This document shows positions 1-8,634 of a DNA stretch of 64,000 bases, one piece after another. Both the position numbers and the translations under genes were made by a program. The stretch is from Fibrella rubiginis (lineage in GTDB: Bacteria > Bacteroidota > Bacteroidia > Cytophagales > Spirosomataceae). The number at the start of each line of letters is the position of its first letter. Positions within the stretch are counted from its first letter, which is position 1. The notes beneath the pieces are model-generated. The model did no database searches. It saw only the letters and a program-made list of their open reading frames with translations, and was not told where the DNA came from. The stretch lies in assembly GCF_017353185.1 (NCBI RefSeq), contig NZ_JAFMYV010000004.1:62001-126000 (forward strand). The letters are read 5' to 3'.

Positions 1-75
1 CTCGGCGGGTGACGGCACAGGCAGAGCCTGACGGCTCTGTGCAATCTGGAGGGCGTTGAAACGAAGGTGGGCCAT
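1..75 (-). CDS. N-terminal fragment of an off-edge gene, possibly glutamine synthetase III
   Basis: An ATG at 75 opens a frame that runs 25 codons without a stop to the left edge. The visible start is MAHLRFNALQIAQSRQALPV. The pattern RFxAL followed by a conserved R and then a V-x-x-PS-like segment resembles, from memory, the start of Bacteroidota type III glutamine synthetases; 25 residues cannot prove this. The gene lies 39 bp downstream of the carbonic anhydrase on the same strand, so the two may be co-transcribed. If it is GSIII, the strain carries two unrelated glutamine synthetases within 4.5 kb. Confidence 0.45.
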   Translation of the reverse strand, partial: MAHLRFNALQIAQSRQALPVPSPAE

Positions 76-114
76 AAGGGTGGTTCAGTATCCCCAAACA
101 TACAAAAACCAGCC

Positions 115-744
115 TTAATCTAGTTTGTACACGGCCAGTTCGTCTTTGAACTTGTCCATGTCGATTTCCAGATCCTTGACCGTACCGGTGGCGATGTCGT
201 AGACCCAGCCGTAGATGTGGGGGTAAAAACTATTGACGCGACGGTGCTGAATAAAACTGAATTTCATAATGTTGATGCACTGCTCCTGCACGTTCAGCTC
301 AACCAGCCGCCGAAATTGAGCTTCCTTATCCGTAATGGCGTCGAGTTCAGTCCGGTACGTCCGGTACACATCGTCGATGTTGCGAATCCAGGTGTTGAGT
401 GCCCCTAAGTCTTTGTTGTCCAGTGCCGCTTTCACGCCCCCGCAGCCGTAGTGCCCGCACACCACAATGTGCTTGACATTCAGGTGCTCAACGGCATACT
501 GAACCACCGACAGCGCACTCAGGTCGTTGTTGGGAACCAGATTGGCAATGTTCCGGTGCACAAACACCTCTCCCGGCGACACGCCCATAAAATCTTCGGG
601 CTGCACCCGGCTATCGGAACAGCCGATATATAGAAATTCAGGATGCTGCCCGTCGGCCATCCGCTTAAAATAGTCAGGGTCTTGCTGCAACTGTTTGGCA
701 ACCCACTGCTGATTGTGTTCAAACACGCGTTCGTATAGCGACAT
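115..744 (-). CDS. Beta-class carbonic anhydrase
   Basis: This 209-residue protein should be a cytoplasmic zinc enzyme interconverting CO2 and bicarbonate. It has the beta-class signature: CSDSR at 42-46 (zinc Cys42, catalytic dyad Asp44/Arg46) and HYGCGG at 98-103 (zinc His98 and Cys101). Length is normal for bacterial members, and no signal peptide is seen. The ATG at 744 is followed directly by a typical N-terminus (MSLYERVFEHNQQWV). It may supply bicarbonate for carboxylation or help pH balance; the cation/proton antiporter nearby fits the latter, but that link is inferred. Confidence 0.95.
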   Translation of the reverse strand: MSLYERVFEHNQQWVAKQLQQDPDYFKRMADGQHPEFLYIGCSDSRVQPEDFMGVSPGEVFVHRNIANLVPNNDLSALSVVQYAVEHLNVKHIVVCGHYGCGGVKAALDNKDLGALNTWIRNIDDVYRTYRTELDAITDKEAQFRRLVELNVQEQCINIMKFSFIQHRRVNSFYPHIYGWVYDIATGTVKDLEIDMDKFKDELAVYKLD

Positions 745-807
745 AACAACGATTGGTTTCAGGCACTAACCCACAACGTAGGCAAAGTGTTGAGGTAATC
801 AACGTGT

Positions 808-865
808 GCGTAGCCACAAAAAAATGGCCTGCCACTACTGGCAGGCCATTTTTTTGTGGCTACGC
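808..865. terminator. Perfect inverted repeat, likely terminator of the small heat-shock gene
   Basis: Two 27-bp arms pair perfectly around a 4-bp loop. The inner part is a GC-rich stem (TGGCCTGCCA) bracketed by A7/T7 runs, and the outer part is GCGTAGCCAC. It lies 13 bp past the hsp20 stop (minus strand) and has a U-tract on either strand, so it can terminate in both directions. The outer GTAGCCAC text recurs in the large palindromic elements elsewhere in the window. Confidence 0.75.
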
Positions 866-877
866 GTTCTGCGACGC

Positions 878-1363
878 TCATCCCCCAATCTCGATTTGGC
901 GTGGGGGCTTCACTTTGGCTTCTTCGCGCTTCGGAATTTCTATTTTTAGCACCCCATCCTCATAACTGGCCTTAATCTGGTCGGCATCTACCGATGAAGG
1001 TAGCATGAACGTACGCTGGAATGAGGTGTAGCTAAACTCACGCCGCGCGTATTTCTCCTGATTTTGGCGGTTCTGCTGGCCCTGCTGACTTTCGCCATTG
1101 GTGCCGTTCGTTGGCTGCTGTTCCTGACGCTCTTCTTTATAGGCCGAGATGGTCAGGTTGTTGTGGTTGAGGTTGAGCTTGAAGTCTTCTTTCTTCAGGC
1201 CCGGTGCTGCCACTTCGATACGGAAGCCATCATTGTGTTCGACCACGTTCACGGCGGGCACATTTTGCATGGCCGTTTGGCTGAAGAAGTCGTTCATGTC
1301 ACGACTAAAGATGTTTTCGATCAACGAAGGCAGCCCCCCGTTTGAGCGCATGAGCGTATTCAT
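878..1363 (-). CDS. Hsp20/alpha-crystallin family small heat-shock protein
   Basis: The 161-residue protein is an ATP-independent holdase chaperone forming cytoplasmic oligomers. The alpha-crystallin domain spans about 35-147 and ends with the family hallmark A-x-x-x-x-G-V-L (ASYEDGVLKIEIPK, 132-145). Residues 80-105 are an unusually Q/N/G-rich insertion in the region of the beta5-beta6 loop, longer than in most bacterial relatives. The short C-terminal tail (VKPPRQIEI) carries an IxI-like anchoring motif. The next gene upstream on the same strand is a DUF1269 protein, 47 bp away, so both could belong to one stress transcript. Confidence 0.93.
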   Translation of the reverse strand: MNTLMRSNGGLPSLIENIFSRDMNDFFSQTAMQNVPAVNVVEHNDGFRIEVAAPGLKKEDFKLNLNHNNLTISAYKEERQEQQPTNGTNGESQQGQQNRQNQEKYARREFSYTSFQRTFMLPSSVDADQIKASYEDGVLKIEIPKREEAKVKPPRQIEIGG

Positions 1364-1410
1364 AGCGTTTTTACAGGTTTACGTTAGTTGAAAAAAGAAA
1401 AGTTGCTTAG

Positions 1411-1956
1411 TTAAGCCGTTGTGTTGGTTGTTGCGGCGGGCGCATCGGTGTGTACCGTTGCGTTTGGTGCACTCAGGATGCGGGCCAGCCGTTCCTCGGC
1501 GTCTTTTGAGAGCGACGTCTTAATAATTTGTCCCTGAACGCCCTTTAGTTCGTCGAGCACTTTGTCTTCTACCAGTTGGCGAAGAAGGATAAACAGGGCC
1601 GACGAGCCGGGCTTAAGCTCGTTGCCTACGCGCTCAATAAACGCATCGTCAATGCCATAGTCATTCAGCGACCCGGCTATGGCACCAAAGGCGGCGGTAG
1701 TGCCACCCGCCAGCAGCATACCCAATGGACCGCCCAGGATCAGGCCAATCAAAGACCCCCACAGTCCACCCCGAACGGCCCCTTCGGCCGTGAGGTTGAC
1801 AGACTGCCGAATGTTCACTTTCCCGTCGTCGTTGCGCACAACGACCACGGCGTCTTCCAGATCGATCAGGTAGTCTTCCTGAAGACTTACCAGTTTGTTA
1901 AGCACGTTAGATGCTTCGGCTTTGTTGTTGAAGCTAACGGCGATTAGCTTGTTCAT
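1411..1956 (-). CDS. DUF1269 domain membrane protein
   Basis: The 181-residue protein matches the DUF1269 family (function unknown). The first 60 residues form a ferredoxin-like region with the family start MNKLIAVSFNNKAEASNVL. A glycine-rich hydrophobic stretch (62-97, GGLWGSLIGLILGGPLGMLL) suggests a hairpin membrane insertion. The C-terminal half is soluble and ends in an Ala/Thr-rich tail. Relatives are often found near stress-response genes, consistent with the downstream hsp20 gene. No catalytic residues are evident. Confidence 0.85.
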   Translation of the reverse strand: MNKLIAVSFNNKAEASNVLNKLVSLQEDYLIDLEDAVVVVRNDDGKVNIRQSVNLTAEGAVRGGLWGSLIGLILGGPLGMLLAGGTTAAFGAIAGSLNDYGIDDAFIERVGNELKPGSSALFILLRQLVEDKVLDELKGVQGQIIKTSLSKDAEERLARILSAPNATVHTDAPAATTNTTA

Positions 1957-2050
1957 AACCCTCTACAGTATATGTGCGTTGTTTTTCGTACCCCATAACA
2001 CCTGTATACTAAAATGGTTTTAAAAATTAATGAACGTAAAATACCGTTGG

Positions 2051-3289
2051 CTACTGGCTAATCTGGTGTTTGGCTGACTCGCTGTCAGCCGGAACAGGAC
2101 GAAACAAAAACCGCCGGATTACTTCAATCCATAGGGTGGTAATGAGCATAGTCAGGGCCACTACCGAGAGCGTAAGCTGGTAGATGAACTCATTGATAAG
2201 GCCAAGTTGCCGGGCCGTCAGCCCCAGCACAATGCTGAATTCGCCCAACTGCGAAAGCAGCGCCCCTGCGTAAACGCTGTCGCGCCACGAGGAACCTGCC
2301 GCCCGGAACGCCAGTGTTCCCAGCAAACTGTTGATGATCAACACCAGCAAGACTAAAATACTGACCAACAACCAGTTGGCAAGAAAGAAGTCGATTTTGA
2401 TCTGAAGGCCGACAGCAACAAAAAATAGGGCCAGAAAAAACACCCGAAATGGCAGCAGGCTATGTTCCAGCCACCGGGTTGCGCTGCTACGGTTCACCAG
2501 CACACCCGCCAAAAATGCCCCCAGCGCTGCTGACAGATGAAACGCCTGCGTGAGCCAGGCCATACCGAAGCAGATCACCAAGCCCACAAACACCTGCAAA
2601 TCGTGGTCGTGCAGCAACGCATCGGCAAATGGTAGTTGGATAAGCCGGGAGCGCATGGCCATCTGTAGAAACAGCAGACTGAGCACCCCACCCACCACCA
2701 TAAGGGTAAGCTCAACAGCATTAAATTGCCCCTTACCGAGAAAGTTGAGCGTCAGCAGCATCGGAATGGTAGCCATATCCTGAAGCAACAGCACACCGGT
2801 CGTCAGGGTACCTAAGGGCGTATTGGTTTCGTTATGTTGCGCCAGATAAGGATGGATAATGGCCGACGAGCTGAGGCTTAGCACAAACGCAACCAGCAAC
2901 ATAACGGGTACGCTCCAATCCATATAAGCCCCGACCATCCAGGCTGCTAGGCCGCTTAGCGCCACTTGAAACAGCATGCCCAGCAGCGGCTTTCGTACCT
3001 GCTTGGTCAAATCGGGCAACCGAATTTCGAGACCAATAAAAAACAGGAGCAGAATAATGCCCAGCTCGCCCAGTTGAATAATCAGCTCCGGGTTTGTCAG
3101 AACCCGTAACCCGTCGGGACCGAGCACCACGCCGCTCAAGATATAGGCGATGAAATAAGGCTGATTGAGCCTGCGCAGCAACAGTACCCAAATCAATATA
3201 ACCAGGGACAGAATAACCAGCCCACTCAATACAGACGGTTCGGCCTGAATGGTGAGCGGGTGTGCTTGTGCCAACAGATACCGCATCAT
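2051..3289 (-). CDS. CPA2-type cation/proton antiporter
   Basis: The 412-residue inner-membrane protein belongs to the Na+/H+ exchanger superfamily (Kef/CPA2 branch). About 12 hydrophobic segments can be counted, and the sequence has typical phrases such as GELGIILLLFFIGLEIRL and a re-entrant LGAFLAGVLVN. It lacks the C-terminal RCK/TrkA-N regulatory domain of KefB/KefC and ends soon after the last membrane segment. It probably exchanges K+ or Na+ for protons; the ion cannot be read from sequence. A short spacer with a strong terminator separates it from glnII, so it has its own promoter or depends on read-through. Confidence 0.9.
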   Translation of the reverse strand: MMRYLLAQAHPLTIQAEPSVLSGLVILSLVILIWVLLLRRLNQPYFIAYILSGVVLGPDGLRVLTNPELIIQLGELGIILLLFFIGLEIRLPDLTKQVRKPLLGMLFQVALSGLAAWMVGAYMDWSVPVMLLVAFVLSLSSSAIIHPYLAQHNETNTPLGTLTTGVLLLQDMATIPMLLTLNFLGKGQFNAVELTLMVVGGVLSLLFLQMAMRSRLIQLPFADALLHDHDLQVFVGLVICFGMAWLTQAFHLSAALGAFLAGVLVNRSSATRWLEHSLLPFRVFFLALFFVAVGLQIKIDFFLANWLLVSILVLLVLIINSLLGTLAFRAAGSSWRDSVYAGALLSQLGEFSIVLGLTARQLGLINEFIYQLTLSVVALTMLITTLWIEVIRRFLFRPVPADSESAKHQISQ

Positions 3290-3385
3290 AGAGGCAAAGG
3301 GTTTCTTTTTCGGGCCTAACCTTACCCACTAGCCAAGTGTTGAGCCATCCTGAGCTAATGACCATTATAGTAAAGTGACAAGCAT

Positions 3386-3420
3386 AAAAAACGGCCCGCC
3401 ATTGCTGACGGGCCGTTTTT
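3386..3420. terminator. Rho-independent terminator downstream of glnII
   Basis: An A-rich run, a stem ACGGCCCG/CGGGCCGT and a T-rich run lie 21 bp past the glnII stop on the minus strand. The stem is GC-rich with U-tracts on both strands. It should end glnII transcription before the antiporter gene. Confidence 0.85.
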
Positions 3421-3441
3421 CAACAAGTATGTATCGATTGC

Positions 3442-4470
3442 TCAGGCAGGCACCTCAGCCATTTTCACTGTTTTGATGATCTCAGCAGCCACTTTATACG
3501 GATCAGCCGCCGAGTTGGGGCGACGGTCTTCCAGCCAGCCTTTCCAGCCGCGCTGCACCGTAGCGATGGGGATACGGATCGACGCGCCCCGGTCTGAAAT
3601 ACCGTATGAGAACTGATCAATCGACTGCGTCTCGTGCTTACCCGTGAGGCGGAGGTGGTTGTCGGCACCGTACACGTCGATATGCGCCTTGATGCGGTCG
3701 GCGGGGGCAAACGACTGACAAATGGCGTCGTACGTTTCTTTGTTACCTGCCGTGCGGAGCACCGAGTTCGAGAAGTTGGCGTGCATGCCGGAACCGTTCC
3801 AGTCGGCGTCAACACCCAGGGGCTTGCAGTGCCAGTTGATAGCCACGTCGTAGCTCTCGCCGATGCGCTCCAGCAGGTAGCGGGCCACCCAGATCTGATC
3901 ACCAGCTTCGCGGGCACCTTTAGCAAAAATCTGGAATTCCCACTGACCGGGGGCTACTTCGGCGTTGATACCTTCCACGTTCAAACCAGCGTCGAGGCAC
4001 ACGTCGAGGTGTTCTTCGATGATGTTCCGGCCAAAGGCGTTGTTGGCACCCACTGAGCAATAGTAGGGTCCCTGTGGAGCAGGTTCGCCCTCTTCGGGGA
4101 AGCCCAGGGGCTTGTTGGTCTGAATGTCGTAGAGGAAATACTCCTGCTCGAAGCCAAACCAGAAATCGTTATCGTCGTCTTCAATGGTGGCCCGGCCATT
4201 GGTGGCGTGGGGCGTACCATCGGCGTTGAGCACTTCGCACATCACCAGATACGCGTTTTTCCGCTGTGGATCAGGGCAAATGTATACAGGCTTCAGCAGG
4301 CAGTCTGACGAACCGCCAGCAGCCTGCTCTGTCGACGAGCCATCGAATGACCACATCGGGCAGTCGTCGAGATTACCCGAGAAATCACCTTCAATTTTTG
4401 TTTTTGACCGGAGGCTTTGGGTGGGCTTGTAACCATCGAGCCAGATGTACTCCAATTTGGACTTTGCCAT
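3442..4470 (-). CDS. glnII: Glutamine synthetase, type II (eukaryotic-like)
   Basis: The 342-residue enzyme condenses glutamate and ammonia to glutamine at the cost of ATP. It is the short GSII type, not the roughly 470-residue GSI. The beta-grasp N-terminus contains MWSFDGSSTEQA; the catalytic barrel carries the glutamate-rich FGFEQEYF, the ammonium/substrate loop NAEVAPGQWEFQ, NWHCKPLGVDADWNGSGMH and the late NHLRLTGKHET. GSII has no adenylylation site, so control is expected to be transcriptional. Such enzymes are common in eukaryotes, rhizobia, actinomycetes and Bacteroidota. A candidate promoter lies at 4524-4531. Confidence 0.95.
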   Translation of the reverse strand: MAKSKLEYIWLDGYKPTQSLRSKTKIEGDFSGNLDDCPMWSFDGSSTEQAAGGSSDCLLKPVYICPDPQRKNAYLVMCEVLNADGTPHATNGRATIEDDDNDFWFGFEQEYFLYDIQTNKPLGFPEEGEPAPQGPYYCSVGANNAFGRNIIEEHLDVCLDAGLNVEGINAEVAPGQWEFQIFAKGAREAGDQIWVARYLLERIGESYDVAINWHCKPLGVDADWNGSGMHANFSNSVLRTAGNKETYDAICQSFAPADRIKAHIDVYGADNHLRLTGKHETQSIDQFSYGISDRGASIRIPIATVQRGWKGWLEDRRPNSAADPYKVAAEIIKTVKMAEVPA

Positions 4471-4523
4471 GATCTGTAGCGGGCGTTTAACGGACTATAT
4501 ACGTGGTTTGTGTATGTCGGCAT

Positions 4524-4531
4524 CAAATATA
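4524..4531 (-). promoter_or_regulatory. Candidate glnII promoter -7 element
   Basis: On the minus strand the sequence reads TATATTTG, a full match to the Bacteroidota -7 consensus TAnnTTTG. It would place the transcript start about 45 bp before the glnII ATG. A clear -33 TTTG at the usual spacing was not found. Confidence 0.4.
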
Positions 4532-4811
4532 GACCCCCTCCAGCAAAATAAAAATAGGCTATTCGGTACGTTGGCAGGATTTTATACAGGCTTTATGCTT
4601 GTATTACAATTATTATTTGTTAAATCCTATTTTGACGAACAATTCGCTCGTTTGTGCTCCTTTTTGTATTAAACCACTCATTCAACAAAACACCCTTTTG
4701 TTTAGAAAACAAGGCAAATTCTACACACCGGTTTTGTCATGTGACCTTATTTTAACTTCGTAATAGTGAAAAAGTGAAGTTGTCCATCTTCTGTTTGGCA
4801 ACGCAGAGAAA

Positions 4812-4834
4812 GGGTAGCCCATCGTGGCTACCCC
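4812..4834. terminator. Short hairpin after the DUF4249 gene
   Basis: GGGTAGCC pairs with GGCTACCC across a short loop, 16 bp past the DUF4249 stop on the minus strand. The U-tract is weak, so termination efficiency is uncertain. Confidence 0.45.
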
Positions 4835-4849
4835 TACTGGATTACTTAC

Positions 4850-5689
4850 CTATTGCGGCTTCACATTCACGTACAGCGTATCGGTATTCACGCCCGTGAA
4901 AATGCCCAAGCCGTTGACAACGGTAGTGGGCGGCGTAGCAATGTTTTGTGTGCTGGTACTATTCTGCTTGTATAACGCGGCATAGTCGGGGTTGAGGTGA
5001 AAGAGCACCATCCGGTGGCGGCCATAATACTGAAAACTCTGCCCGCGCACGTCGTCGAAATCACTTTGGGTAGGCTGGTTACGGAAACGGCGATTCTGTT
5101 GCAGGGGCCGGTTGGGGTTCACGTTCTGGTTGATCAAAACCGGCGTTGCTTCAATGTTATCAATCACTACGAAATAGTAGTCGGCGGTGGGGTTTTGCCA
5201 GCTCAGGCGCACGGCCCCCTGCTGCTGTGGGCCACCACCGCCCGGTCCGCCACCGGGGCCACCCTGCACGGGAGCAGTACGGATCAGTTCGGTCACATCC
5301 TGCTGATAGCCAGCGGGTTTGGTGGGCATCTGCGTGGTGGCTGTCACGCGCTGACCAAGGTAATCGAACGCCAGGGTGTAGGTCTGCCCCAGACGCGGCA
5401 TCACCTCGGCGGCGCTCTGGTAGAGGCCATCGCCAATGTACCGGAGCGCATAGGTAGCGGTGTTGCTGCTGATTTTCAGGGCCAGTCCGGCAATGGGCTG
5501 CCCCTGCCCGGTGGTGTCGGCGTTGAAGGGAATTTGTTTGGTTATGTGTACCGTCATAGGCTGCCCCGGCGCGAGGTAGGCTTCTATTACGGGCTTATCG
5601 TCGGGGGCCAGCGTGGTTACGGTCTCCTGACAACTGAGCAAGGTTATTGACCCCAAAAAGAGCGAGGCGAGAGTGCGGTATAGGTTCAT
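4850..5689 (-). CDS. DUF4249 family outer-membrane lipoprotein
   Basis: The 279-residue protein starts with a lipoprotein signal (lipobox-like LLSC near residues 17-20). It continues with the DUF4249 pattern: early VIEAYLAPGQPMTVHI and a beta-rich body. A Gly/Gln/Pro-rich low-complexity stretch lies near 143-156. Members of this family usually sit directly downstream of a TonB-dependent receptor and are thought to be its surface partner. Here the receptor stop (TAG) and this ATG abut with no gap, implying translational coupling. It is shorter than its paralogue at 16835. The transported substrate is unknown. Confidence 0.85.
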   Translation of the reverse strand: MNLYRTLASLFLGSITLLSCQETVTTLAPDDKPVIEAYLAPGQPMTVHITKQIPFNADTTGQGQPIAGLALKISSNTATYALRYIGDGLYQSAAEVMPRLGQTYTLAFDYLGQRVTATTQMPTKPAGYQQDVTELIRTAPVQGGPGGGPGGGGPQQQGAVRLSWQNPTADYYFVVIDNIEATPVLINQNVNPNRPLQQNRRFRNQPTQSDFDDVRGQSFQYYGRHRMVLFHLNPDYAALYKQNSTSTQNIATPPTTVVNGLGIFTGVNTDTLYVNVKPQ

Positions 5690-8137
5690 CTAACGAAGGC
5701 GGTAGGAAAAGGTGAGGTTAGGCGTAAGGCCCAAATACGTGACGTCGGTGACCACAAGCTGACTGTCGCCGCCATCCTGCACGGAGGTGAATTTTTTGTA
5801 CCAGACGTTCTGCCGGTTCAGCACGTTGAATACCGACACGCCGAGGCTGCCATGCCCGAAATTATACGTTGCCGAGAGATCAAGCCGCTGGTAATCAGGA
5901 AACCGGTTCGCGTTTTTGGCCGACGGGTTGGTGAACGTCTTACTTGTGCCATCCAGCAGTTTCACGCTGTATTCACCCACAATGGAGGTGTAAGGTTTAC
6001 CCGTGGCGTAGATGAACGTGGCCGCCAGGTCGAGGCGTTTGTAGCGGAACGTATTGATGGATTTAAGCTCGTGGCGCACGTCCTGATTGGCATAGTACGG
6101 CTGATCGCCAAACTGCGCGATGTTGCTTTTGGCCTGCGCATAGGTGTAGCCGATCCAGCCGGTGTAGGCCCCAAATTTCTTTTGCAACAGCACGTCGACG
6201 CCCCGCACGGTGCCGGTGCCGTTGAAAAACGTCTCCTGCGGCACCAGCCCCCGGCCAATTTGCGGGGCAAACCGGAGAGTATATTCCGTTACGCCGCTCA
6301 GGTCTTTGGCGTAGGCTTCCACGTCGAAAAGGTAGCCCGCCGTTTCGTAGCTGCCCCCCGCAATGTAGTGCCATGCACTCGCCACGGGCAATGACGGCGT
6401 ACCTGACAGTAGCCAGAACGTGCGGTTGCCCTGCGAAATATCTTCGCGCGTAACCTGCTTGATAAACTGGTAGTACTGCCCCACCGCTGCCTTCAACCGG
6501 ACCTGGTTGTTTACTTTATACGCTGCCGACAGCCGGGGTTCGGCATAAAGTTTCCCGGTAACGCCATATTGCGTGGCGCGAAGGCCGGGCGTCACCGTTA
6601 GCCGGTTGTCGAGCAGCGAAAGCCGGTCCGACACGTAGGCGGTGAGCAGGTTGCCCCGGTCATTTTTGCCCAGCACCGTCAGCGTGTCGTTTTGTTTGTA
6701 GGCATAGTCGATGGCGAGTTTAGAGAACTGAATACCCGCCTCGATCTGCTGCGTCGCCGAGGGCTGCCAGGTTAAATCTGTTTTCACAGACTGATCGACG
6801 AGGTTGTTGTCTTCCAGCGTACCGAAATTGGCGTTGTTGCGGTTGCCATTTGGTCCGCCGCGCTGTATGGACACCTGATTCGAGATGTTGCGCTGACTAT
6901 AATAGTTGGAAAAGCTCACCAGCGTGTTGGTATAGAGCCGGTCCGACCACCGCCGCGACCATTTCAGACTGGCCCCGGTGTTGCCCCAGTTCGAGAGATC
7001 GGTGTTGGTGAGCGACCCACCCGTTACGGCCGGTTGCCCACCGCCACCCCGCCCGAAGGCCGGGAGGTTAATGCTTTGCCCATTGTCGAGGTAATCCTGC
7101 CCATTATAGACGCTCAACGTGACCTGATCCAGATCGGTGGGGCGGTAGGTGACGCGCCCATTGAAATCGTAGAAATAAGACGCTACGGTTTGGGTAGTCG
7201 AGAGTAGCCCGCCCCGTCCGCGCCGCTGGGGTTGCACGGCCTGTGTGGTCTGGAACTGGTCGAACAGCTTGGTATACAGCGGCCCCTGAAACGACCGCCG
7301 CCCCGCCACCAGCACCGACACTTTATTACCAACGGGGGCTTCGGCGAAGAGATTCACACTCAGTGCACTGACGTCGCCACCCGCGTTGATGGCCTTCCGG
7401 CTGCCTTCCTTCCCTGTCATTTCGGCCACGCCCGACAGCCGCCCACCGTACTTAGCCCCGAAACCACCTTTCTGCAACTGTATGTCTTTCAGGGCGTTGT
7501 AATTAAATGCCGAGAAAAATCCGTAGAGGTGATCGACCTGATAGACCGTGAATCCGTCGAGCAGCACGAGCGTCTGGTCGGGGGTGCCGCCGCGCACGTA
7601 GAGACCCGCCGACGATTCGTTGGCCGCGCTGACGCCGGGCATCAGTTGCAGCGCGCGGAAGGGATCGCGCTCACCTACATTGGGCAGTTTGGTGAGGTTG
7701 CGGGGCGTGAGTTGAATCAGGCCGATGGTTTCGGCAGCCCGCATCACTTCGGTTTTCTGGCCGCGCACCTGCACCTCCTGTAAGTCGGTCCGGTTGGGGT
7801 CCAGCTCAATGCTCAGCCGCTTCGCCGACTCGCCCGGCACCAGCGGATAGGCCACATCTTTAAAACCGATGTAGCTGACTTCCAGCGTACAGGTGTCGCT
7901 CGGCACATTGAGCAGCGTAAAAAACCCGTCTACGTTGGTTTGGGCAATTTGCCGCGTGTTGCGCACCCGCACGTAGGCGAAAGGCAGGTTTTCGGCGGTA
8001 GCGGCATCGGTCACGCGGCCGGTTACGGTCAGGTTGCGCTGCTGCGGCACCCGTTTCGTGCGCATGGGCGGCAGGTCCTGCGCCTCGGCAAGAATGGTAG
8101 TCAACAGCAACGGTAAGACAGGTAGCAGTTTGGTCAT
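5690..8137 (-). CDS. TonB-dependent receptor with carboxypeptidase-like N-terminal domain
   Basis: From the ATG at 8137 the protein has 815 residues; seven further in-frame codons lie upstream, but 8137 gives a clean signal peptide (MTKLLPVLPLLLTTILAEAQ). After it come a carboxypeptidase-regulatory-like domain (about 35-110, TVTGRVTDAATAENLPFAYV), a plug domain with LYVRGGTPDQTLVLLDGF, and an outer-membrane beta-barrel ending in aromatic/basic LTFSYRLR. Such receptors import (or occasionally export) large ligands using TonB energy. The downstream DUF4249 lipoprotein is its likely partner. This pair resembles the TonB/DUF4249 pair at 14-18 kb. Confidence 0.9.
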   Translation of the reverse strand: MTKLLPVLPLLLTTILAEAQDLPPMRTKRVPQQRNLTVTGRVTDAATAENLPFAYVRVRNTRQIAQTNVDGFFTLLNVPSDTCTLEVSYIGFKDVAYPLVPGESAKRLSIELDPNRTDLQEVQVRGQKTEVMRAAETIGLIQLTPRNLTKLPNVGERDPFRALQLMPGVSAANESSAGLYVRGGTPDQTLVLLDGFTVYQVDHLYGFFSAFNYNALKDIQLQKGGFGAKYGGRLSGVAEMTGKEGSRKAINAGGDVSALSVNLFAEAPVGNKVSVLVAGRRSFQGPLYTKLFDQFQTTQAVQPQRRGRGGLLSTTQTVASYFYDFNGRVTYRPTDLDQVTLSVYNGQDYLDNGQSINLPAFGRGGGGQPAVTGGSLTNTDLSNWGNTGASLKWSRRWSDRLYTNTLVSFSNYYSQRNISNQVSIQRGGPNGNRNNANFGTLEDNNLVDQSVKTDLTWQPSATQQIEAGIQFSKLAIDYAYKQNDTLTVLGKNDRGNLLTAYVSDRLSLLDNRLTVTPGLRATQYGVTGKLYAEPRLSAAYKVNNQVRLKAAVGQYYQFIKQVTREDISQGNRTFWLLSGTPSLPVASAWHYIAGGSYETAGYLFDVEAYAKDLSGVTEYTLRFAPQIGRGLVPQETFFNGTGTVRGVDVLLQKKFGAYTGWIGYTYAQAKSNIAQFGDQPYYANQDVRHELKSINTFRYKRLDLAATFIYATGKPYTSIVGEYSVKLLDGTSKTFTNPSAKNANRFPDYQRLDLSATYNFGHGSLGVSVFNVLNRQNVWYKKFTSVQDGGDSQLVVTDVTYLGLTPNLTFSYRLR

Positions 8138-8254
8138 AGAGAATACGTTTTGGGGCAAATAACGTACTTTCTGTTACGGGAAATGCCAGTTTTCTGTTGC
8201 AGGATCTACTAGTATAATAGACTTTTAATAGCAACAAAGAGTTTGACGTTTGGT

Positions 8255-8628
8255 GGTGGCTTGGCGCTGATTGGCTTCGCGCTACGTGCCCTTCGACAGG
8301 CTCAGGGTGACAACAAACTAGAATCATGTTCACTGAACTGCTTTAGATGGCGTGTCACCCTGAGCCGCTGTTGTCGCTTGGCTCCTGCCGAGTGACAAAT
8401 ATCGAAGGGCCTCCGGCCCGTAGTGCGACATTGAGTCATGTTGGCCTAACTGTTTCAAAGTCTAAGTACGGGCCGGAGGCCCTTCGATATTCGTCACTCG
8501 GCAGGAGCCAAGCGACAACAGCGATCTCCTTGAGTTGATTCTAGTTCCCTGTCACCCTAAGCCTGTTGGGGACCGCACCGGCGGACCGGCCTAGTCAAAG
8601 GCGGTCTGGCTCTTAGCGCCAAGCCACC
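8255..8628. repeat. Composite nested palindromic element
   Basis: Nearly all of the 497-bp spacer is nested inverted repeats. Outer arms GGTGGCTTGGCGCT (8255) and AGCGCCAAGCCACC (8615-8628) enclose a repeat with the core CTTCGACAGGCTCAGGGTGAC. Inside that core's loop side sits a second long inverted repeat, 8367-8522, with arms of about 55 bp. The right arm of the core (8547-8606) contains a GC-rich insert with the mini-palindrome CCGCACCGGCGGACCG at 8573-8588. Short frames here are repeat text, not genes. It may also stop transcription from the flanking genes. Confidence 0.8.
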
Positions 8629-8634
8629 GTCCAC

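Larger units (their letters stand above)
4471..4849. other. AT-rich intergenic region upstream of glnII
   Basis: This 379-bp stretch is markedly AT-rich compared with its surroundings and has no convincing gene. It lies upstream of glnII and downstream of a DUF4249 gene on the same strand. Short plus-strand frames at 4445-4672 lack any recognisable protein features. It probably holds the glnII promoter and regulatory sites. No long inverted repeat is seen here, unlike most other spacers. Confidence 0.5.

Noticed and set aside
4445..4672. Small plus-strand frame in the glnII upstream region
   Set aside because: It starts within glnII, lies in AT-rich promoter DNA and has no recognisable motif.
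8347..8538. Plus-strand open frame in the composite repeat
   Set aside because: It consists entirely of inverted-repeat sequence and has no protein-like features.
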